From the NCBI GenBank assembly GCA_947247005.1, contig OX365949.1:18727130-18791129 (forward strand): a stretch of 64,000 nt of DNA, written 5' to 3'. Under the pieces are notes generated by a model. The model saw nothing but the letters and a program-made list of their open reading frames with translations. It searched no databases and had not been told where the DNA came from. The DNA is from Spisula solida (taxonomy: Eukaryota > Mollusca > Bivalvia > Venerida > Mactridae). The position numbers were made by a program, and so were the translations under genes. How positions within the stretch are numbered: position 1 is the first letter of the stretch; every line of letters begins with the position of its first letter. Positions 50,109 through 62,480 of this stretch are shown one piece after another.

Positions 50109-51549
50109 GTCTTTTTTTCCTAAATGATATATTAAATAATATAAATACAAATATAAATGGCACTGTAAATATTGATGACTTTAAACTCTTCATATTGTTG
50201 TTTGCAGATGATGCAGTATTATTCTCGCATGACCCTGCGTCTTTACAATCTATGCTAAATGATGTGGAATTATACAGTAATACATGGGGCTTACGCCTGA
50301 ATGCAAACAAAACAAAAGTCATGATATTTGAAAATGGCCGTCACACTTCTCACGATTTTTATCTTTATAATCAACACATTGAATTAGTTAATACATTTAA
50401 ATATTTAGGTATACACTTCTATAAAAATGGAAGCTGGAATCGAACACAGAAAAAAATATCCCAACATGCATCATTCTCATTACATAATCTCTTTGTCATA
50501 TGTAACCAGATTGATTTACCAGTATCTCAAAAAGTAACACTTTTTGATTCCCTAGTAGCATCGACGCTTAATTATGGCGCTGAAATTTGGGGTTATCATG
50601 TTGCTCCAGATATTGAATCTATTCATAACAAATTTTGTAGAAAAATATTGTGTGTAAAACGTTGTAGTAATCTGTTATCAATATACGGCGAACTTGGTAG
50701 AGTACCAATGTATATTCACAGAAAACTTATCATGATAAAATACTGGATCAAGTTATTAACCTTAAACAATGATTGTATATTGTCTAAGACATATCAAATG
50801 TTAAGAAACGATATAAATGTTAATCCAATATTCAACAAAAACAATTGGGCATACCAAATAAAATTAATAATGGATGAATCTGGATTATCACATATTTGGA
50901 TGGACCAAAATAATATGCTTATAAATTATCCTGCAATAAAACAACGTATATTAGATATTTACTATCAAAATTGGTACACGGCTATGAATAATTCTAACCG
51001 TCTTGAAACGTATTGTCTCTTTAAACATACATTTAATTTCGAACATTATCTCAATTTTATCAAGGAACGTAAATTTAGGATTGCTTTTACACAATTTAGG
51101 ATATCATCCCATAAATTAAATATTGAACAAGGACGCTATGCCAATCAACCAAGAAATGAAAGAACTTGTAATAATTGCAATTATCAAGTTGTAGAAAATG
51201 AGTACCATTTCTTACTAATATGTCCAAAATACTCCGAATTACGACGTAAATATTTAAAACGATATTATTATACATGGCCTACTATACAACAGTATACCAA
51301 TTTATTAACATCAACATCAAAATTAACTATAACAAATCTCTCTAAATTCATATACTTTGCAAATCATAGTAGATCTACAAACCAATAACATTCCCTGCAT
51401 GTATATTATTTCACCATTCTTGTCTGTATACATGCTCTTCAGAAAATCTGTTCACTTCTGCCTGCTGTCTGTTTGTTTATAATATTGTTTTGCTATAAGC
51501 ATATGTATGTATGTTTTATGCAATAAACATTTTGTATTGTATTATAATG
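50109..51549 (+). mobile_element. Second LINE fragment nested in the RTE-like LINE
   Basis: The host LINE stops inside KTKIRL at about 50108 and resumes with FNTNVKTVLLYG at 51550. TATT occurs at both edges (50105-50108 and 51550-51553). The insert ends in AATAAACATTTTG and a TTGTATTGTATTA tail, as expected for a 3' end. It carries an uninterrupted reverse transcriptase C-terminal frame. Confidence 0.85.
50195..51388 (+). CDS. LINE reverse transcriptase, C-terminal 397 codons, uninterrupted
   Basis: Starts inside the RT palm with LFADDAVLFS (catalytic FADD at about 50205). It continues with the NANKTKVMIF and TFKYLGIHF motifs and LNYGAEIWGYH, and ends with a CNNC..H..C zinc-knuckle-like segment (CNNCNYQVVENEYHFLLICP, near 51170). 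The fingers, the rest of the palm and any endonuclease are missing because the copy is 5'-truncated. The frame is open from the truncation to its natural stop, while the surrounding LINE is full of stops and shifts, so this insertion is younger. The start shown is simply the first in-frame ATG. The clade is not assigned. Confidence 0.85.
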   Translation: MLFADDAVLFSHDPASLQSMLNDVELYSNTWGLRLNANKTKVMIFENGRHTSHDFYLYNQHIELVNTFKYLGIHFYKNGSWNRTQKKISQHASFSLHNLFVICNQIDLPVSQKVTLFDSLVASTLNYGAEIWGYHVAPDIESIHNKFCRKILCVKRCSNLLSIYGELGRVPMYIHRKLIMIKYWIKLLTLNNDCILSKTYQMLRNDINVNPIFNKNNWAYQIKLIMDESGLSHIWMDQNNMLINYPAIKQRILDIYYQNWYTAMNNSNRLETYCLFKHTFNFEHYLNFIKERKFRIAFTQFRISSHKLNIEQGRYANQPRNERTCNNCNYQVVENEYHFLLICPKYSELRRKYLKRYYYTWPTIQQYTNLLTSTSKLTITNLSKFIYFANHSRSTNQ

Positions 51550-51980
51550 TATTTAACACCAATGTCAAGACAGTCCTCCTCTATGGTGCTGAAACTTGTA
51601 GAAGGACTAAACGCCTGGACCAGAGTATGCAAGTGTTCATCAACAAATGCATCAGACAGATTTTACAGATAAGGCGGCCAGAGAAGATGTCGAACCAGGA
51701 CTTATGGGCGAGAACAAGGCAGCTACCGGTCACCGACTCCATACTACTGAAAAAATGGAGATGGAATGGACACACGCTGCGAAGAGCCCAGCACAACATA
51801 GCAAGGCAAGCACTGGATTGGAATCCTCAAGGGACTTGGAGAACAGGAAGGCCAACATACTCCTGGTACTGGACACAAAGCTTAGCAAGACAAGGATGTC
51901 ATGGGAGAAGCAAAGGCCCGGGCAATGGACCGAACCAGATAGAGAGCTGTGGTAAAGGCCCTATGTTCCGACCGAAGTGA
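51550..51980 (+). pseudogene. 3' coding part of the RTE-like LINE after the nested insertion
   Basis: Encodes NVKTVLLYGAET, INKCIRQILQIRRP, LWARTRQLPV, KKWRWNGHTLRR and NPQGTWRTGRPTYSW before decaying into other frames. The same GRP..TW tail is found on the minus strand at 24515-24695. Confidence 0.8.
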
Positions 51981-52020
51981 AGAGGACTAAGTAATATACT
52001 GAAGCAATATATGAAATAAA

Positions 52021-54763
52021 AAAAAGGTATGTCGCGATACTATTTATAGGGTCATGGGCCGTTTTGCAACATCACTTTTCCAGAAAATGACTAAAAATCA
52101 TTCGCAATGCATTAATTTTTGCATTAAAATCGATATTTTTGGTTGTTAAAATCATTTCCATGTGTTTGAATATACCCACACATATTATTTAAACATTCCT
52201 ATACACTTTTGGTATTGATAAGAAAATTCACACATTTTTGACAAAACAACAATTGTCAAAATTTCCGATATACATGAAAGTATAGCAAATATAAAATAAC
52301 AAGATATTGTCGTGTTTCAAGAATTATTGTAGGCGCAGTTACGTCGTAATTGTGTATTTTTGCAATATAAATGGCGGTAAAATGGTGCAAAAAAGTCCAA
52401 ATTGGTACATTGTGCACATATGCTTTTTTTCATAGTTTATTTTTGTCTAAGGATTTTGATTAAAGTACTTTATCTAAAAATTAAAATAAAACATAGGTTT
52501 TCACGCTACGCTTTTTGCTATTATGACTGAATATCTCCCCGTTTTCCCAATTTGGCAGCGAAGTCGCATTCCAGATTGCAAGGGGCACGCACATATGGGT
52601 CCTGAATTGCTCACTTTAATAATTTTCACAATTTTAGTCAACATATCATTAATGTGTATCAGTAATATATCAGTAAAAGGGGATCTGTGTAGTCCCGGGC
52701 AATACAAACACTCTTTATAAATGGGTACAGGTAACCCAAGCAATAAATTCTAATTTCACAAAAATGAATGAAAATGTAACCGCTATTTCACGCGGAGTGT
52801 GTTCATATTATTAACTCGGTGAATTTTTGTTTTACCCAAAGAAAAATGACCCATATTTATACTTACCCTAGATAGTATCACGACACACATTTTGCCCAAT
52901 TTTCATGACGATCCAGTACAAAACGCGGACTCTTTCCCCGTTTATGGTATATGCGGAGAAATGATGCGCATAAACAACTGTATCAGTAACTTTTCATCTC
53001 GACTGTATGCTACTTAAAATGAATAAATCTCACCCCTAAACAATGTTGTACATTAAAACACTATCTTATTTTACACGACCGACCGGGAAGAAAACAAAAC
53101 AGATGCAATATTTGAGTTGACATGGCCATCCATGTTTTGTGACCAACATGAATGACCTATGTAAATTAATAATAAAATAATAACTCGGTCAATACGTGTT
53201 TGATCTTGGTAAAATGTTAAACATATTATGTATTTTGGATATTTAGAATTACAATTCATTTTACTTTTTATTACAATCTGATTACAATTTACATAAACAG
53301 AATAACAAATGATGAAATCAGCAAAAGCTAATTTCACACGTTTTTGTCGTGTGTTCATCGGGTGTTTGTCATGTTGTTAATGTAGATGTAAGTCCTGTTT
53401 GCTGATAGAGTTCGTGATCTATGGAATGTACTATCACAGGGACAGAAATAAAGAATACAATGATAAGAATTAGGCCCGATTTAGGTTTATAACTGTTCAC
53501 CTTTTGCCTTAAAAGGCATTTTCTGACGAGTTACTTCCACAAGACCATACAATTCAAAATTTATTTTGTGTTTTTAAGATTTAAAACCACAATGTTGTTG
53601 AGTAAAAATCGCACAATTTTGTGTGTTTTTTAATGTGACGATATATCTAAAATTCTAATTGACCATACATACATTTAATGGCACCTACGCGTCAAGTGTC
53701 TCATGACTTCATTAAAGCTTCCCCTAGACCACGATGGACCTGTTCCCGATGTCCTGGTAACTCATTAATTTCCACCGGGAGTACATCGCCGAGGCAAAAA
53801 ATGCTCAGTGGAACCTAGGCTTTAGTCGTCCCCCAGAATGTATTGACACACACATGGCTGTAGGCGGAAATTTGAAATACCTTCTTGTGGCGTATTGTGC
53901 TTTAAGATGTAGTTCTTCCTGTACATATGCAATACACAGACGGAAGCCCATAGTATTTATTACGTCATGCGAATACGCGAACATTAACAGGAAATAGAAA
54001 TCGTTCATGCTAAAGTCAATAGTCTGCAAATCTGATACGGAACTCAGATTGACTGATGATATTCTTATATATGCAGTAAGCGTGCACGACAAATCAGTTT
54101 TATCAATGTCTTGATACGTACATCTATAGAAGATATGAATTAGTTTGTATGGGGTGGAGGCGGGAATGTTTCGTCAAGGGTTATATCACAGGTGCAGTCT
54201 CACGTGATCACTGGTAGACACAAGACAATGTTGATTTCTTCAATTACATCCTTGGTAGTTGTTATTAATGAGGGTTTAAACATAGGTGAAGAACATGACA
54301 GGTATACGTTTAAATCTAAACAGAGTCCTGGAAAACGCATAATTTAGCTGTAACTAAGGGAACATGTACCTGTTTCTGCATTGTCCACAACAGTGATACT
54401 TTTTGGTGCTGCTGGTCAAGATATTAGAAAAGATCAGAGAAAATGACCGTATTTGGGCTTTGAAATAAACATCCCGCTGCTTATATTTGTTAACTTCAAG
54501 TAGATAACATAAATATTTACAGAATAATGATTAAAAACGTACCGTCGTCCATAAACGCTATCCACTTTTACTTTCGTTTTCGTGTGATGTAGGGGGCTAT
54601 ATCGGGTGAACGGTGTCTACCAGTGGTGTTGGCGTGTTGCAAAAGTAAATTAAAATGTCCAAAATTCGCGTTATGTTGGTATAGTTGCCTGTATATTCCA
54701 TAAACAAAACACTGACATTTAACATAACTTGCGAAACATCGGCACTTTGTAGTTATTTTGGTA
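52021..54763. other. Intergenic sequence, no gene recognised
   Basis: Mostly AT-rich. A less AT-rich stretch at 53690-54000 has overlapping open frames on both strands, but neither resembles a known protein and no splice structure supports them. Confidence 0.4.
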
Positions 54764-55428
54764 TTTTAGCTCACCTGAGCACAACGTCTCAAGGTGGGCT
54801 ATTGTGATGACCCTATGTCCGGCGTCCGTCGTCAACAATTGGACTGTTAACACTCTAGAAGTCACAGTTTTCAATTAATCTTTATGACACTTGATTACAA
54901 TGTTTGTCTCTATAAAATCTAGGTCAAGTTCGCAACTGGGTCATCTGGGGTCAAAAATTAGGTCACCAGGTCACATTAAAGAAAAACCTTTTAACCCTCT
55001 TGAGGTCACGATTTTTGTCTAATTGTTATGAAACTTGGTCACAATGTATGTCTCTATGAAATCAAAGTCAAGTTCGCAACTGGGTCATCTGAGCTCAAAA
55101 ACTAGGTAACAAGGTCACATTGAAGAAAAACATTGTTAACATTCTTTAGGTCACGGTTTTTGTCTAATCGTTATGAAACTTGGTCACAGTGTGTGTATTT
55201 GTAAAATCTATGTCAAGTTCGAAAACCTAGGTCACCATTTCACACTAAAGAAGAACCTTGTTTATACTCTAGAGGTCACATGTGTTACCTCTACTTTATT
55301 AAACCTGGCCACAAAGTGTGTCACTGTAAAATCTAAATCAAATATTAAGGTCATATCATAACAAATACTGATTCTGCCTTACCTGCTAGTCATCAGATGA
55401 GCGCTTTATGGCCAATGGCCCTCTTGCT
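54764..55428 (+). mobile_element. GCTCACCTGAGC family element, near-complete copy
   Basis: Begins TTTTAGCTCACCTGAGC with its hairpin partner CAAGGTGGGCTATTGTGATG. It continues with three internal units (AAACTTGGTCACAATGT, AAGTTCGCAACTGGGTCATC) and ends GATGAGCGCTTTATGGCC plus AATGGCCCTCTTG. It is the fuller counterpart of 1-412. Confidence 0.85.
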
Positions 55429-58400
55429 TCATCCAAATTGTTATAGTGTATTAATACCTCAGTAGTTTTAGTTATATAGGGTATTTATACTACTATCACT
55501 TAAATTGCCTGGAATGTGTTCATATTCGATGAAAACGAAAAAAAACGAACCGAATAGGTACCAAATTGATGTTTACGTTGTAGTTGTTGATGTTACAGAT
55601 CGATAACGTATAGTCAAGTCAAGATAAAAATCCAGTGACACAGCGGTCGAGTCCACTATAACGGTGTAAAACCAATTATAAAGGTTTATACTGTACAAAC
55701 AACTATAATTTCAATGCTTAACTAACATACTAAACTTTGCTCTACCTGTTTAGACAATGGTTGTGATTTTTTGCGTACACATAAACTGCAACGTCACTGT
55801 CACAATAACATTTCAATATAATAACATTGTTTTTATTTCAATTGGAGAAAAGGGCAGTGAGAACCAATACCTTATTCACTAAGCTATATACTAATACACA
55901 TAATGTCTATTAATAATACATTAATAGAAGAAATTGCAATGTTTATATACACAATGTTATGTAAACAAATGACCGACCTGATTAATCGATTTATATCTTT
56001 GTGAATACGGGCCCTGTTGTCATGTAACATGTAGTTTTTGATATTTTAGTGATGATACATGTATATTTGAATATGAACGTAAACAGTATACGAATATTAT
56101 TATATGTCCACTATATCCATCATTGAAGCATCAGCTAGTTGTATGCTCATCTCATAGAGAATCGACTGGAAAATGAATGGACAAAGACCTATATAACAAC
56201 AGAAGTCCCCCGATTACACTCGTATGTCGTTATTTGTATCCAATGTATGGGAATGGAGAATTCGTTCGCGAGAAAATGACACAATTCAATATAATAAGAT
56301 GGTAAACTATTGAAATAGGTCCACAACCAAACAGCAATTATTGAAAATAAATATATCTTCAATTTATTTTATGACTGATTTATATATGCAATAACAATAA
56401 ATAGGTCTAGAACTAGTATTGTTAGATCAAAAGTGACCCTACCACATAAATACGCGAGAGAACATCTATACTCTAAAGAACTACATTTAATAAATTTACA
56501 GATTCAGTCGATCTGAAAACCCCATAGGCTTGCTATATAACAAACCTTATTTACCGTTAAAGCCGAACGAGCATTGATTACAAATGATGCTCCCGATTCC
56601 TCCATAAAATTGTATAAACTTCAGTTAAAATGAAACAGACCCGACTTGCTTAAACGAATAAATGCAATACAATGCAGTTATAAAGTTGTTTATGGGGCTG
56701 TTAAAGCAGTATCTTTCACTAAACATAGCAACTATTGTATTTCGTTGGGAATGAAGTTGCGCACAGACCAGGTTTATTGCACGGTTTATGGTGTTTATAA
56801 ATCAATGGGAACACTAATTGCAGCGCCCTGGTTTTTCCTATTTACCTTGTGATATTTTGGAGCTGTAAATCAATTCATGTTATCAATGAATTGCATATTA
56901 AATTGTTAGCAATCATTACATACTCGAGTTGTTCTAAATGACCCTATTTGATAAGCAATATGATTTTAAATAATAACAGAATAATGGGGTGGTTGCTTAA
57001 TTCAGGTGACCACCAACACAGGTTAGTATATAATTTAAACACACTTACTGTTGCTTTTAATGGCTTCTATGTATTTAATTTATGACTATGGTTGTGGAAA
57101 CACGATACGGGAATTTATCTTTGTTGTCATTACATTTCACTCCCCACATTTCGCCTACGTCAGGAATCGGTGACATACATCATCTCGGTGTATTATGACG
57201 TATCGGTAACAAGAGTGCTAATTAAATAAACGTCGAAACACTCCTAGACAAAAGAAAATATATCTTAACAGTTAGCAAGCAGAAACATTGTAGTTGCGAA
57301 TTTTTCATCTGAACAGTTTATCAAATTAGTTCTGGTTTGTATGTTATGTATTGGTATTATTTTCTATGTGTTTTTCAATATTAAACCATGCACATTTATG
57401 TTTAATGAGTAGTCACTGTTGCCCATGTTTAGGATTAATATCTTTTATACAATCTCCCTGACCATTTTTAAATCGATCCTATAATATAAAATCATATGTT
57501 GAGCAAAATTGGTGTCAATTATAAATGAAACCATTTTGTCATACATAAACAAGTTACACATATATTTACGTACCTTGCATACATGCTTTTATCAATGTCT
57601 CTTCGGTTTTATGTCATTTCAGGATTGTACTCTAAGAACCAAACCTAATTTTCCAGGCAAAATAACATATCTACATTCTAGCAAATATGCATGTGTAATA
57701 GTTAATCAACTTTAAATACAAGAGGATATAATATAAAATTAAAGCAGAAACAATGTAAATTCTAAACGAGAGTTTCTACTTACCAACATAATCGTTGATG
57801 CATGGAACCATCTTTGAAACAATTTGTAAAATATTAGATAAACATTGGTTGGACTCTATCATAAAGCACGACTAACATCCACAAGTGCATGATGCGACAA
57901 GAAACATATCGCTGGCTTATAATGAGAAGTTCGTGCAAGATACATATATCAGATGAAGAGGTGGTTGTAAAGGTCATAGTGATCAGCATGTGTGTAATAC
58001 ACGAAATATTGAAATTAAATATGAATGTCTTTCGTTAAAAAAAGAAGTGTTGTTTAGATATGAAGTTTGAATTGACCAACAAGAATGCTGTAGGAATACT
58101 GATTATGTTAACTTGGCCAGACAGAATAATTAATTTGTCAGACTATGTGTCTACTTTATCTGGACATCATAACCATGATAGCACGTGATAGTACACGTTT
58201 CAAACGCACGAGCTATTATGACATGACATGTATATGTAAATAAGTCAAATAGTTCCTGCGAGCAAATGATGTACCGACTTCCTTTGAAAGAGAATTGACA
58301 GGATCCTCGACCTTCTATCTGCATAATTCAACAGCTGATGTGTATAAAATTAAGCATGACAATCTCAAGATTGTGAGAAAAAAATAAGCGCGATAGGCCG

Positions 58401-60440
58401 GTAGCTTCGAATTGGGAAAACTATATGCACGATAATTTGACATACGAAATTTATCAACAAATTGTTAAATAATTTCATGTATAACAAACAAATTTTCAAG
58501 ATACTTAATTGCATATTATGACTCCCTTGTTCCATATAATAGTTATATGCTTATAAATAAAACCTCGTATCAGTTCATTAAAAGGTATTATCATAAGACA
58601 TGTTTTCATAGACCAATTACGATAATTCCATGACAATTGACTGGGAAGCGCTGTGCTTATGCAGCTGCAGTCACCTGCTGTTTAGATTCATGGTCTCAAT
58701 ATTGCCTAGCGCTCACTGAAATTTAGGACAGTTCTGATTTCTTCGGTAAATAAACTATTGCAATGCGACAAAGACCGATGTTATCCGTATGGAATAATGG
58801 AATTAGTCTGGTTCACGACATTCTTACAAAATGCATCTTTTTTTGGATTTTTTTTAAAATCGTAAACCATCGAGAACAGGTCACGTCCCCTCCATGGACT
58901 TTTTACTTTATGCTATCCAATATACCTGCTCGCAGGTAATGAACAGACAGATCCCGCGTAGTACAACACTAGAGTAATCGAGTATTACATATTCTATGAA
59001 AGCAATATCGCATATCAAATTTCATCATTATTCCTCCAGACGTTAAAAACTAAGATAAGCGTGTCTTGCTACTAATTTGCTACAGCGAGTCTATCAGACA
59101 GTGTTGTTTTTGAAAGCATTCACAATTACAGATAATTAAGTTATCTTCTATCAAATCCTAGAGGACAAACTGTCAACTGCAGAGTGTAAAAGTTCAGACA
59201 TCGTTTATTACACTTAACATAAGAAAGGAACCGACGAAATGAACTCACAGTCTGATAGTTTTAGTATGTAGGTAAAGATGCATTAAAGGCATTTTCTTCA
59301 TTTTATTGTATATCATATCTGGCTTCGACTTGTCGGTAAGCAGATACAGATGCCAACCGTTTTATGTCATTGTGACATTTGTGTGTCGTTAGTCGTAATT
59401 TTACGGTTGTCCGTTGACCTTAAAAATTGCCAAGAAATAGTTACCGACTAGTACTTACTCTTTTTCTGCGACATGCATCTTACAATATCTATCATATCAT
59501 ATGACCGTGACAAATGTCACAGAAGAACTTAATTTGCCCTACCCAGTAGCAAAGATCGCGTGTGTGAAATCGAGTACTTTACCAACTGCGCTAAACGGAC
59601 GGTTTCTCATGTGTGCACTGATGATTTAATTAGTTTTCATGAAGAATCTTGCGTTTCGTTTGCTACATATTTTCAAAGTCCTTATAAGAGTCAATATATT
59701 TTTTGCAACATTTCACTTACAGAAAAAATGAAAATAAAGTGTTACCTTGTAAATTTGATATTTTTTCTTGTTTAACTGATGCATTGGTGTCTATCCAGTA
59801 TCAATATAGTATGTTTACGTGACAACCACTTTACATTTTGTTGAGCAGAACTTTTCTCTTGACTATGTATGTGATAATGTCCTTCATCTAACACATTTGT
59901 ATCCTTTAATGTTTTTAAAACCACTTTACTGAACATAAACATCTTTAGATGTTTAAATATATTCTAAAATGTGGTTGGATTTCATATGAAAGGCACGGTC
60001 AAATAATAATTCGCAACATTGAAGGTAGTTTTAGAAAATATCCAATTTTGGTAGTAATATATTGTCGCTAGTTTGAAGATTTAAATATACCCAAATGAAA
60101 GCTCTTGTTTTACAACTGAAATTATGTGTAGCTGTAGATAATAACTTTATATCACCAATATCACATGTATAATGGCTAAAAACTAAATAAACATGCCCTG
60201 TTACATGATCGTCATCATCACATGCATGCTTCAGGAAGGACAAACTTTATTGTGGTAATGACAAACCAAAGAGCATTTCATTTTTTCTATTTTTATTGAA
60301 CATGTTCAGCATTTAAATCATGTAAAAATGCATTTACAATGAATTGCTGCGGTATCGTATGAATATTTCCACAAAAAAGTTAGTTTCAAAAGACATATCA
60401 AGATATGCTTCAGGGAGGACGATTTATAGTAATACACGAT
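55429..60440. other. Intergenic sequence, no gene recognised
   Basis: About 5 kb of AT-rich DNA with no exon, LINE or tandem repeat that I can support. A tRNA-like minus-strand fragment at about 59535-59595 (TTTAGCGCAGTTGGTAAAG) lacks a recognisable 3' half. A short match to 9083-9125 is at 58302-58340. Confidence 0.4.
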
Positions 60441-61145
60441 TGCCATTTACATGCATGAAATATATAAATCAGTCAGTCAGATGTCAGTCAGTGTACGGGT
60501 ATAATGTCAGTCAGTGGCCCATACGTGCACGAATTATACTAGATATCACCTAAGTAGTTAGCTGACTATGTAACTAATAGTGTACAATATGTCTGCTAGT
60601 GTGTTGGCTATATGTCAATCTGCAGTGTTAGCATTATGTCAGTCAATATGTCAGCAGCATTTCGTGCCCGATTTACTGTGTTGCGACAGTGTACCAGCAG
60701 TATGTTAGCAGAAAGTCAATAGGTGTACAAGCAGTAGGTTGGTCAAGTATTTGGACAGTGTTGTCAGCAGTTAACAGCCATCGTGTCAGCAGTGTGCCAG
60801 TCCAATGGTTAGACAGTTTACCAGCAGTATGTCAGCAATAAGTCAGAGGGTAATCATTAGTTAGTCAGTTTTTCGGCAGTGAAACAATCGGTGTTACAAC
60901 AGTCATTAGCATACCTGTGTGTCCGTCGGTAGGTTATTTAGTGGGTTGACAGTGTACTGGTCGTATGTAAACTGTAGGTCAATTGTGAATAATCGGTAAG
61001 TCAATCAAATGTTTTGACAGAGTGTCAGCAGTACGTTATGTCATGCATTGAATTCGAATATTGCCAGTCAGTAGGTCGGCATTATGCCAGTTAGCGAGTC
61101 GGCAGTGGATCAATTAGTGTTTCGGGAATATTAGTTAGTGCGACA
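60441..61145 (+). repeat. Degenerate GTCAGTCAGT / GTCAGCAGTATGTCAG repeat field
   Basis: The word GTCAG and near copies recur dozens of times, including ATGTCAGTCAGTG, CAGCAGTATGTCAG and GTTAGTCAG, at spacings of roughly 10-25 bases. It looks like an old, heavily mutated minisatellite. Confidence 0.7.
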
Positions 61146-61345
61146 TTGATTTTTTGCCAGTCTCTTTTCCTGTTATGTCATGATATTGATATTCTTCTAT
61201 TTTCAATCCTGTTTATCATTGACATGCATTGCATTAAAATCTTGTATCATGTATGTATGCCTTTTTCAAAGTGGAAATGTATCCCTTAACAACCGAAACT
61301 TCTAAAGGTGTTATGATGTTGGCATTCCCATTATATATAGTTAGA
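61146..61345. other. Intergenic sequence, nothing recognised
   Basis: Short spacer between two motif fields. Confidence 0.3.
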
Positions 61346-61860
61346 ATTGTCAGTCATGTAACACAATTTTAAAACTAGAGAACACTCAAAATCAGGAGTT
61401 ATGACCGTAGGCAATGAATATTCCAAGATATTGCTTGCCAAAGATGTGAAGTATCAACGAAATCATGCTTTTGTTCACAGAAAAGTAACACAATTCAGTC
61501 ATTCCCGTAACATAAAATCATACGAATGCCTTCGTGTTTTGTATGTGTGGGACTTCCACACCAAATTACCTTTATCTTGGGTTATTTGATTTTAAATTAG
61601 AATTTCTCTCCTGTAACAAAATAGTGTCATTCGTGTAACGAACAAGCGAGAGTCCAGACTTATAACATTATCTAGACATGTGTTGATCTTTTATTTGGTA
61701 GTTGAGATTAAACGTTACCCAAATCAGCTCTTAGCTATACATGTGGTAATGGGTTATTTTAGTATTTTGTATTTAAACATAATAATGTCTATCCTGTAAC
61801 AATTTTGTCCTTCCTTTACAAAATAACCCGTTACAGGAATGACCGTTACATGATGGACTT
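61346..61860. repeat. Cluster of GTAACacaATT / CCTGTAACAAAAT words in both orientations
   Basis: TGTAACACAATTTT (61357), AGTAACACAATTC..CCCGTAAC (61484-61512), CCTGTAACAAAATAGTGTCA with TTCGTGTAACG (61610-61640), CCTGTAACAATTTTGTCCTT (61793) and the inverted CCCGTTACAGGAATGACCGT (61828) share one core with irregular spacing. Confidence 0.65.
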
Positions 61861-62301
61861 ATGCTTAGTAATTCTGATGACACTAATCATACTGCGGACG
61901 TGTGAGGTAGAACATGTAGGTTTTATTCACAACACAGCCTTATGTTTCCAACGTATATAAAGCATTGCATCAATTTCTATTCTAACACATAAAACATCCC
62001 CATTACAGTACGGACGCTTTAAAAATTACGCATCTACTTGCCAACCCTTTAAAATATCTGTTTTCTTCCGTTGATCGAGACTTTTTCATAATGTCACATA
62101 TGAATGCCTTTTCTGGAGTCAGCTCCATTTTGCAGACTTGTGCTGTCGTTTGATAAAACTAATTAAATGGAACTCATTTTTATTATACAAAGGCAAAACT
62201 TAGCGCTCAGTACTATGCTTTAACGTTTAAAATCGTTTAAAAACTGTTTGCCACATCTCGATCCTGACGACAGTTCATGGAACTTCGTATCTTGATAAAG
62301 A
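61861..62301. other. Intergenic sequence, nothing recognised
   Basis: Nothing supported. Confidence 0.4.
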
Positions 62302-62480
62302 AGATTATATTAAGTCAGACAGGGAAGGCAGCACTCAACTTAACCAGTTGAGGACAGAAAACATTAAAACACACAAAGCACTGAAAACACGGCATCCCGT
62401 CCCGAAAGTCTGCCGCCTCAGTCAGTTAAACTAAAACGGAACGAGAGCCATGTGACGAGAAAACAACAACCGGACACCAC
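62302..62480 (-). mobile_element. Short repeat A, longer copy 3, inverted
   Basis: The minus strand reads TTTAATGTTTTCTGTCCTCA, CTGGTTAAGTTGAGTGCTGC and CTTAATATAATCTT like the other copies. It extends further upstream with GACTGAGGCGGCAGACTTTC, which also resembles 15600-15660. Confidence 0.65.

Larger units (their letters stand above)
48280..52020 (+). mobile_element. RTE-like LINE, 5'-truncated and decayed, carrying two nested insertions
   Basis: Frame-broken pieces follow the order of an RTE-type reverse transcriptase protein. They include a linker with NRRFEALTD (about 48380) and KKIETKRTVRQRLLQAK, then KSGKAPGPDKIPPEAM (about 48966), VLSRIILERMKTEVN (49178), EEQAGFRALRSCADQI, LDYADDIGLLPN with the catalytic YADD (about 49757), and NFTYLGSLVSKTGGT. 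After the second insertion come VKTVLLYGAET, KKWRWNGHTLRRAQHN and ARQALDWNPQGTWRTGRP. No endonuclease domain is seen. It ends in an A-rich tail near 52015. Insertions are at about 49517-49658 and 50109-51549. Clade call (RTE rather than another LINE) is likely but tentative. Confidence 0.85.

Noticed and set aside
51647..51955. 102-codon open frame overlapping the LINE 3' end
   Set aside because: Out-of-frame shadow of the RTE-like reverse transcriptase tail.
53805..54092. 95-codon minus-strand open frame in a less AT-rich stretch
   Set aside because: No recognised motif, a competing open frame on the other strand, and no splice or promoter context.
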